A stretch of 14,143 nt of DNA from Acidimicrobiales bacterium (lineage in GTDB: Bacteria; Actinomycetota; Acidimicrobiia; Acidimicrobiales; SZUA-35): positions 5,853 to 19,995 of the forward strand of contig JAHECQ010000020.1 in assembly GCA_024641625.1 (NCBI GenBank), written 5' to 3'. The position numbers were made by a program, and so were the translations under genes. Positions 5,753-10,648 of this stretch are shown piece by piece (within the stretch, counting starts at the first letter, position 1; each line of letters begins with the position of its first letter). The notes under the pieces are model-generated. The model was not told the origin of the DNA. It saw only the letters and a program-made list of their open reading frames with translations, and did no database searches.

Positions 5753-6580
5753 CTATGGCTTGGTGGCGACTGTATGGCCGGGGATTGACTGGGTGGCGAC
5801 GAACGCGGCCACCAGATCGGTCCATTGTGCGAGATCATCGGCGGTGGTGGCCAGGTGCAGCTCGTTGTGCGGCAGCAGCCTGGCCAACGCTTCGGCGGTG
5901 ACGGCCGGATGGGCCGGATCGCCCGTCCAGGCCAGGATCAGGGCGGGTTGGGTGATGGTGGCGATGGCGTCCCGAGGGGGCAGGTCGGCCCCGGCCGCGC
6001 CGCGGTAGACCTGGGCCAGGCGGGTGACGTCCCAGCTTCGCAGGGTTGCGGCGCGACGGTCGAGGTAGTCGGCGTCGTCGACGAAGGGATCGGGTCGGGG
6101 GAGAGCCGGCAGGTTCCTGATGAGGGGCTCGACTCCCTTGGCCAGCAGAACGTCGGCGGACTTGTACCACTGTTGGGTCTGGGCCGCCCGGGTCTCCCAT
6201 GCGGTCGGCGGGATGACGAGGATCAGAGCGCTGATGCGGGCCGGCGCCAGCAGCGCGGCGTGGATGGCCGTACCGCAACCCATGGAGGCCCCGGCGGCGA
6301 TGTAACGATCGAGGCCGAGTCGGTCGGCGAGGGCCAGCTGGTCGCGAGCCAACCCATCCCAGTGGTACTCGGCGGGATCGGGAGTCGAGGGCGCATCACC
6401 GTGGCCGCGGGCGTCGTAGCGCACGACTCTGGCCGGTACGCGAGACCAATCGATGTACGGAGCCACGTCCTCGATCCGGCGGCTGTTGGACAGACCGTGG
6501 CCCCACACCAGATCGGGGGTCCGGGGTGCTCCAGGGTTTGCGGCCGCGGAGCCGGCAAATTCGTAGGGAAGTTCGATCAC
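5753..6580 (-). CDS. Alpha/beta hydrolase fold protein
   Basis: A 275-residue cytosolic alpha/beta hydrolase. It has the oxyanion-region 'WGHGLSNSR' (26-34), 'VRYDARGHGDAPSTPD' (53-68) after strand 4, the nucleophile elbow 'GASMGCGTAIHAA' with Ser99, a small cap region with 'PPTAWETRAAQ', and 'LAWTGDPAHP' with Asp221. The usual G-H near the C-terminus that supplies the catalytic His is not present: the segment reads 'LHLATTADDLAQW'. His224 or His242 might substitute, or the protein may not be a classical esterase. The start is GTG at 6580 because a TAGGGT box ends 6 nt upstream and because the first residues match a strand-1 beginning; there is no Shine-Dalgarno sequence. It is co-transcribed with the EthD-like gene, 11 nt downstream. 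Substrate unknown. Confidence 0.88.
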   Translation of the reverse strand: MIELPYEFAGSAAANPGAPRTPDLVWGHGLSNSRRIEDVAPYIDWSRVPARVVRYDARGHGDAPSTPDPAEYHWDGLARDQLALADRLGLDRYIAAGASMGCGTAIHAALLAPARISALILVIPPTAWETRAAQTQQWYKSADVLLAKGVEPLIRNLPALPRPDPFVDDADYLDRRAATLRSWDVTRLAQVYRGAAGADLPPRDAIATITQPALILAWTGDPAHPAVTAEALARLLPHNELHLATTADDLAQWTDLVAAFVATQSIPGHTVATKP

Positions 6581-6586
6581 CTCTGA

Positions 6587-6592
6587 ACCCTA
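6587..6592 (-). promoter_or_regulatory. -10 box of a leaderless promoter for the hydrolase/EthD-like operon
   Basis: On the minus strand TAGGGT (complement of 6587-6592) is followed by 6 nt and the GTG start at 6580. It is the same hexamer and the same spacing as at the esterase gene. No Shine-Dalgarno sequence or clear -35 box accompanies it. Confidence 0.55.
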
Positions 6593-6634
6593 GCCATCGC
6601 GGTCGGCAACGAGCTTGCGAGCCGGGCGCGCCCT

Positions 6635-6643
6635 GGGGGAAGG
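6635..6643 (+). promoter_or_regulatory. Ribosome binding site fixing the GTG start of the dehydrogenase
   Basis: GGGGGAAGG lies 7 nt before the GTG at 6651 and decides this start over an in-frame TTG at 6615 that lacks any such site. Upstream in the same 70-bp divergent gap is a perfect 10-bp palindrome GGGCGCGCCC (6624-6633), which in DNA of this GC content may be chance. Confidence 0.6.
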
Positions 6644-6650
6644 TCTGACC

Positions 6651-7664
6651 GTGACCTACCAAATCATGTGGCCCAGAATGCGTTGGCCGGAGCCTCGCGA
6701 GATCGAGATCGATTCGGTCACCCCCGATGGCATCCCGTCCTTCTACGGCACCTTCGACGAGATACCCGAATCGGCCTGGCGTTCGGCCGACGCCATCGTG
6801 AGCACCTTCGACATCCCGGTGAACTCTCGCGACCTGCTCGAACGTCTGCAGATCTTCGTCACGCCCAAGGTGGGTTTCGACAACATCGACGTCGACTACT
6901 GGACCGACCGGGGTATCCCCGTGTGCAACGTGCCCGACTACGGCACCCAGGAAGTGGCCGATCACGCGATGGCGTTGATGCTGTCGCTCATTCGGTGCAT
7001 TCCGATGCACAACCGCCGGTTGCGGTCCGATCCGGTGGGTAACTGGACCCCGGCCCTCAATCCACTGGCTCGCCGCCTCTCGGTCTCGACCTGTGGTGTG
7101 GTCGGCTTGGGGCGGATCGGCACGGCCTTCACCCTGCGAGCCAAGGCATTCGGCCTCGATGTCGTGTGCTACGACCCGTACCTGGCAAACGGTGGCGAGC
7201 TGGCGCTGGGTATTCGCCGAGCCGATTCGTTGGCCGAGTTGTTCGCGCAGTCCGACATCGTCAGCATCCATGTGCCGCTGTCGGATGCCACCCGTAACCT
7301 CATCGATGCCGAGGTGCTCAGCCATGCCAAAGCGGATCTGACACTCATCAACACCGCTCGGGGCGAGATCGTCGACATCGACGCCGTGTACGAGGCCATG
7401 CGTTCGGGCCGGCTCCGGGCGGTCGGGCTCGACGTGTTGCCTCAGGAGCCCCCGAACCTGGACCGTCCGTTGCTGAAGGCATGGGCCGATGACGAAGAGT
7501 GGCTGGGCGATCGGTTGCTCGTCACCCCGCACTCGGCGTTCTCCACGCCCGAGAGCGTGTTCGACATGCGTTCCAAGGGCGGCTGGGTGGCGATGCGGTA
7601 CCTCCGGGACAACCGGTTGGAGAACTGCGTCAACCCGGGAGCAGTAGAAGGTCGTCGCAGCTGA
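6651..7664 (+). CDS. D-isomer-specific 2-hydroxyacid dehydrogenase, CtBP-like
   Basis: A 337-residue NAD(P)-dependent dehydrogenase of the D-2-hydroxyacid family that would interconvert a 2-oxoacid and a D-2-hydroxyacid. The substrate domain holds 'VGFDNIDVDYWTDRGIPVCNVPDYGTQEVADHA' in two runs (74-90, 91-106), a pattern characteristic of the C-terminal-binding-protein-like branch. The cofactor domain has 'GLGRIG' (152-157) and 'CYDPY' at the end of strand 2, whose Asp175 favours NAD over NADP. Catalytic residues are present: Arg237 in 'NTARG', Glu266 in 'LPQEPP' and His294 in 'TPHSAF'. The GTG start follows a strong GGGGGAAGG. It is divergent from the hydrolase operon, and its 3' end overlaps the convergent FHA/winged-helix gene by 35 bp. 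Active enzyme expected; substrate unknown. Confidence 0.93.
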   Translation: MTYQIMWPRMRWPEPREIEIDSVTPDGIPSFYGTFDEIPESAWRSADAIVSTFDIPVNSRDLLERLQIFVTPKVGFDNIDVDYWTDRGIPVCNVPDYGTQEVADHAMALMLSLIRCIPMHNRRLRSDPVGNWTPALNPLARRLSVSTCGVVGLGRIGTAFTLRAKAFGLDVVCYDPYLANGGELALGIRRADSLAELFAQSDIVSIHVPLSDATRNLIDAEVLSHAKADLTLINTARGEIVDIDAVYEAMRSGRLRAVGLDVLPQEPPNLDRPLLKAWADDEEWLGDRLLVTPHSAFSTPESVFDMRSKGGWVAMRYLRDNRLENCVNPGAVEGRRS

Positions 7665-8337
7665 CGAGTCCTGAGCTCACCGCGTGTTCGACCAGGCGAA
7701 TGCGTCGATCGGCAGCCGAGACGCCGGCGGTACCTCGCAGGCCGCTGACGCCCGCTTTGGCCAGGCGCTCGCACACGTTGTCGAGCTTGCGGTTGAACCG
7801 GGTGATGGTCCAGCCCAATCGGTGGGCGGCCGCCCGATTGCTCGGCAGGTTCACCTCGGCCGTCCCCTCGACCAGGGTGGCCTCGGCCAGGGCGACGATG
7901 AGCCGTTTCTGATCGATGGTCAGCGGCAGATCGGCCAAACTGATGGTCTCGCCACCGTCCACTCCGGGATGGTCGCCCTCGCCGGCGTCGAGACGGGGTC
8001 GATCACCGGCCCAGGGCACGGTCAGCTCGAGCTCGTAGTTCGATCGCCCGGCGCTGAAGTGAACCGACGCCGCCGGGAAACTCAGTGCCATCTCGCGACC
8101 CGGCGCGAGAATCACCTGTGATCGACTGGTCAGATCCTTGACGGCAAGGGGGATCTGCGTGCCCACGTTGCACAGCCACCACAGGCCGGAGCGATGCACG
8201 AGCAGGCCGAGGCGCCGATGCAGGTACGGATTGTCGTCGATGATGACATCACCGGAGCGCCCGAAGCTGAGCGTGGCGTCCGGGTCGACCGTGTGGAGTT
8301 CTCCGCAGAAATCGACGATGGCACAAGCTCCGACCAT
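7630..8337 (-). CDS. Degenerate FHA domain fused to a C-terminal winged-helix-like domain
   Basis: A 235-residue cytosolic protein, last in the moxR operon as far as visible. Residues about 1-107 have the strand pattern of an FHA domain: 'LSFGRSGDVIIDDNPYLHRR', 'GLWWLCNVGT' and so on. Only the first conserved Arg (Arg27) is in place: the S-R-x-H motif is replaced by 'YLHRRLGLL', and the N-G after the next strand by 'TQIPLA', so binding to phospho-Thr in the classical way is unlikely. After a Gly/Asp-rich linker, residues about 130-235 ('LTIDQKRLIVALAEA', 'NRAAAHRLGWTITRFNRKLDNVCERL') look like a winged-helix DNA-binding or protein-docking domain, followed by 'RRIRLVEHAVSSGLVSCDDL'. This FHA-plus-helical architecture is familiar from actinobacterial proteins of unknown role. 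The ATG at 8337 has GAGGA about 10 nt upstream and follows the previous stop by 6 nt. Confidence 0.72.
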   Translation of the reverse strand: MVGACAIVDFCGELHTVDPDATLSFGRSGDVIIDDNPYLHRRLGLLVHRSGLWWLCNVGTQIPLAVKDLTSRSQVILAPGREMALSFPAASVHFSAGRSNYELELTVPWAGDRPRLDAGEGDHPGVDGGETISLADLPLTIDQKRLIVALAEATLVEGTAEVNLPSNRAAAHRLGWTITRFNRKLDNVCERLAKAGVSGLRGTAGVSAADRRIRLVEHAVSSGLVSCDDLLLLPG

Positions 8338-8343
8338 GAACGC

Positions 8344-9435
8344 TCAGTCCTCGGGAGTGCGGTCTTCGGGCACGCGGCGTTCTTGAGCACCGTCCTCTTC
8401 CAGCTCTGCGGCACCCTCCAGATGAAGGGATCGGTTGCCGAAGTAGACGGTGGCCCCTGGTCCGACGATCTGGGGCGACGACGGTGCGAGCCCGGTGGGT
8501 GGTTGGCTCTCGCCGGGAACGAGTACCGATCCATTCCGTGAGCCGCAGTCCTCGACCGAGATGTGCCCATCGCGCCGTCGGAGCAGGAGGTGCGCACGCG
8601 ACACACGATCGCCGTTGACGACCACCGGTGTGGCCTGGATCGATGCGGCGAACTGATGAGGGTTGCGTCCGATCACGATGTCGTCGACCAACTCGAACCG
8701 CTCTCCGTCATCGAGGACGACAACGCAGACGCTCGAGGTTGACGCGTGAACCACGTGATCGCTCGATGGACCATGATCGTCCCCGAACGTAGGGTCTTGA
8801 TCGTCCCCGAACGTGGGGTCGTGCCCGAGTGTGAGATCGCCCAGGTCGAATGCCCCGAGGATGTACTTCAGGAACTCCGGATCGTCCGGTCGAGGAGGGT
8901 TGTCGTGGCGCTGCATCGGGGGTTCGACCGTTGGTTCCCCGGGTTCCCTCACTGCGAGCGTTGGTTCGTCGGGACTCGGCTGGTCGCCGCGAGAGGTGAC
9001 CAGGAGGTTGAAGCCTCCGGCATGGACGGTGCCGAGGGCGACGTCGGTGATCTCGTCGAGGAGGGTGTCGGTGACCGCGATCTGGACGGCGTCGGGATGA
9101 CCGTGCATGCGGTGGTCGATCCAGGTGGCCGATCCGAGTCCGGACAGGCTGCGAACCGACCGTTGATCGGTTCGGATTTCGAGGGCGCCGAAGACGCGCA
9201 GCGTGATCTTCTCGAGCACCTGCACGCAGGCAAAGGCAGGTACGGCGAAGTCGTTGTCCACGATTGCGTCGGCGATTGCCTCGAGCTCGTCACCGTCGGG
9301 GGCAGCAACGAACGACCGGACCAGCTTCTCGACGCCAACCACGGGTTGAGGGATGAACAGCAGCGCAGTGGCCTTGCGGCTGATGATCCCGTCACCCGGC
9401 GCGATCTGCAACAGCAGGTGGTACCGGGCGGTCAT
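8344..9435 (-). CDS. FHA-domain protein with Thr-containing tandem repeat in its linker
   Basis: A 363-residue cytosolic protein. Residues about 1-150 form a domain I do not recognise ('EKLVRSFVAAPDGDE', 'VQVLEKITLRVFGALEIR', 'SLSGLGSATWIDHRM'). A Pro/Asp-rich linker (151-235) carries two tandem copies of an 8-residue repeat, DPTFGDDQ and DPTFGDDH (206-221), preceded by a partial 'LTLGHD'. The C-terminal FHA domain (about 236-340) keeps the phospho-Thr-binding residues: Arg257 in 'VIGRNP', Ser279 and His282 in 'VSRAH', and Asn301 in 'SRNGS'. The Thr-x-x-Asp in the repeat matches a common FHA ligand preference. The ATG at 9435 overlaps the PP2C stop as ATGA, indicating translational coupling with the phosphatase. 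It probably reads Thr phosphorylation, possibly its own. No membrane segment. Confidence 0.82.
   Translation of the reverse strand: MTARYHLLLQIAPGDGIISRKATALLFIPQPVVGVEKLVRSFVAAPDGDELEAIADAIVDNDFAVPAFACVQVLEKITLRVFGALEIRTDQRSVRSLSGLGSATWIDHRMHGHPDAVQIAVTDTLLDEITDVALGTVHAGGFNLLVTSRGDQPSPDEPTLAVREPGEPTVEPPMQRHDNPPRPDDPEFLKYILGAFDLGDLTLGHDPTFGDDQDPTFGDDHGPSSDHVVHASTSSVCVVVLDDGERFELVDDIVIGRNPHQFAASIQATPVVVNGDRVSRAHLLLRRRDGHISVEDCGSRNGSVLVPGESQPPTGLAPSSPQIVGPGATVYFGNRSLHLEGAAELEEDGAQERRVPEDRTPED
8774..8821. repeat. Two tandem 24-bp direct repeats inside the FHA gene
   Basis: Units 8774-8797 and 8798-8821 differ at only two bases (8791/8815 a/g; 8797/8821 t/g) and encode the 8-residue repeats DPTFGDDH and DPTFGDDQ on the minus strand. 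The near identity and in-frame length suggest a recent duplication, possibly polymorphic between strains. This is a coding minisatellite, not a CRISPR. Confidence 0.85.
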
Positions 9436-10253
9436 GGGCCTGCTCCGAAACGGACGACGATTGCCGTTGCGTTGTCCCGCCCTCCGGCCAGGTCGGCCTG
9501 AGTCGTCAGATCCTGGGCGATTTCGGCGCAACTGAGGGTCGAAGCGACCGCGGCGCAGGCGTCGATGATCTCGTCGGGGCGGAGCTGCCGGGACACACCG
9601 TCGCTGACGACGAGCATGAGATCGCCCGGCTCGGGCACGAAGGAGGTCACATCGGGCACACTTCTCTCATCGGCTCCGCCGAGGTGTCTTGTGAGCGCGA
9701 ACAGCGGGAGCGCCCGGCGAGCTCGATCACCGAGATCGATGCCGGCCTCGCGAAGCTCGGCCTCGAGCGTGTGATCGTTGGTCACGCAGGTCAACCGGCC
9801 GCGACGCAGGTGATAGACCCGGGTGTCACCCACGTGGGCGATGGAGACCCGATCCCCCTGGAACGCTGCGACGGCCAAGGCAGTACCGGCATTGGGGAAT
9901 CCCTTGGCCCGGGTCGCCGTTCGGATCTGGCCGTTGAGCCGACGAATGGTGGTTCGCCAGTCGTCGAAGCCTCGCGTCCCGATCACCGACTCGAGACCGC
10001 GCACGGCTACGTTCGCCGCCAACTCCCCGCCCGGCTGTCCTCCCATGCCGTCGGCCACCATGAACACGCAGTCCCGGACGCTTCCCCACGCGTCCTCGTT
10101 GCGGGTCCGAAGCAGGCCACGCGTGCTGGCTGCTCCCCAGTCCCGCACGGTCGCTGTGGGCATGGGGCCAAGCCGGCGGTGCGCCACGACCTCAGCGGCG
10201 AAGAGCGCATCGAGGGTGTCCTCCTCGCCGGCGGGGTGTCGGCCACCGTTCAC
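9432..10253 (-). CDS. PP2C-family Ser/Thr protein phosphatase
   Basis: A 273-residue soluble PPM/PP2C phosphatase that removes phosphate from Ser/Thr in a metal-dependent manner. The catalytic domain spans about 34-270 with all metal-binding Asp motifs: 'RNEDAW' (Asp54), 'VADGMGG' (Asp68), 'HVGDTRVY' (140-147), 'VSDGVS' (Asp218) and 'GGRDNATAIVV' (Asp260). It should therefore be active. The start is taken as the GTG at 10253, whose GTGA overlaps the stop of the upstream small membrane-anchored protein; a later ATG at residue 31 is the alternative and has no better ribosome site. There is no membrane segment, unlike PstP-type phosphatases. It is coupled downstream to the FHA protein. Its partner kinase is not in this window; dephosphorylation of FHA ligands in the same operon is inference. 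Confidence 0.93.
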   Translation of the reverse strand: MNGGRHPAGEEDTLDALFAAEVVAHRRLGPMPTATVRDWGAASTRGLLRTRNEDAWGSVRDCVFMVADGMGGQPGGELAANVAVRGLESVIGTRGFDDWRTTIRRLNGQIRTATRAKGFPNAGTALAVAAFQGDRVSIAHVGDTRVYHLRRGRLTCVTNDHTLEAELREAGIDLGDRARRALPLFALTRHLGGADERSVPDVTSFVPEPGDLMLVVSDGVSRQLRPDEIIDACAAVASTLSCAEIAQDLTTQADLAGGRDNATAIVVRFGAGP

Positions 10254-10648
10254 GAGAATGGCCCGGACAACAGCACCACCGCGGTCAGGATCACACCGAG
10301 CCCGAAGGCGGCGGCCAAGGCGCCGAGGTGCCACCGAACCGGTTCGCCGAACAGCAGCGGCTCGGCTCGCTCGAGGGCCGGCGGTTTCCACCGTTCGAGC
10401 GGGCTCGCTGAGCTCGGCGATCCCCCCGCAGGCGCCGAGGATCCGGATTCGTTCGCGCTCTCGATGTCTCGCAGCAGGTCGAAGCCATCGATCGTCAAGT
10501 CCAAGGACGGGGAACGTTCGCCTTCGGGCGGCGGCAGTCCGGGGTCGGGGGCGGAGAACCCCAGTCGGCGGCGAATCTCGTCGAGGAGGTCGGCGCCCTC
10601 GATCGTTCGATCATCCTCATCGAAGGGATCAACGTGATGGGTATTCAT
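10250..10648 (-). CDS. Small C-terminally membrane-anchored protein with duplicated TI[ED]G-x-DLL motif
   Basis: A 132-residue protein I cannot match to a named family. The N-terminal ~105 residues are acidic, Pro/Ser-rich and probably disordered. They contain two copies of an 11-residue motif, TIEGADLLDEI (15-25) and TIDGFDLLRDI (52-62). A single hydrophobic segment (about 108-128, 'LGALAAAFGLGVILTAVVLL') ends four residues from the C-terminus, so it is likely tail-anchored with the motifs in the cytosol. The ATG overlaps the stop of the transglutaminase-like gene as ATGA, and its own TGA overlaps the GTG of the phosphatase. Position and motif copies suggest an adaptor that brings soluble phosphatase or FHA proteins to the membrane complex; this is inference. 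Confidence 0.75.
   Translation of the reverse strand: MNTHHVDPFDEDDRTIEGADLLDEIRRRLGFSAPDPGLPPPEGERSPSLDLTIDGFDLLRDIESANESGSSAPAGGSPSSASPLERWKPPALERAEPLLFGEPVRWHLGALAAAFGLGVILTAVVLLSGPFS

Noticed and set aside
3835..5838. Open frame of 667 codons on the minus strand across the dodecin pair, the VOC gene and the EthD-like gene
   Set aside because: It is antisense to four recognisable genes; its composition (Arg/Gly/His/Asp-rich, no domain) is typical of the shadow frame of high-GC coding DNA.
6624..6633. Perfect palindrome GGGCGCGCCC as an operator
   Set aside because: Short all-GC palindromes are expected by chance at this base composition, and there is no second copy nearby.
7610..7619. 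Palindrome CAACCGGTTG near the end of the dehydrogenase gene as a terminator
   Set aside because: It lies inside conserved coding sequence, has no loop or T-tract, and cannot form a useful hairpin.
8774..8821. Direct repeats considered as a CRISPR or regulatory iteron
   Set aside because: Only two adjacent units without spacers, in frame within a coding sequence, so explained as a protein repeat.
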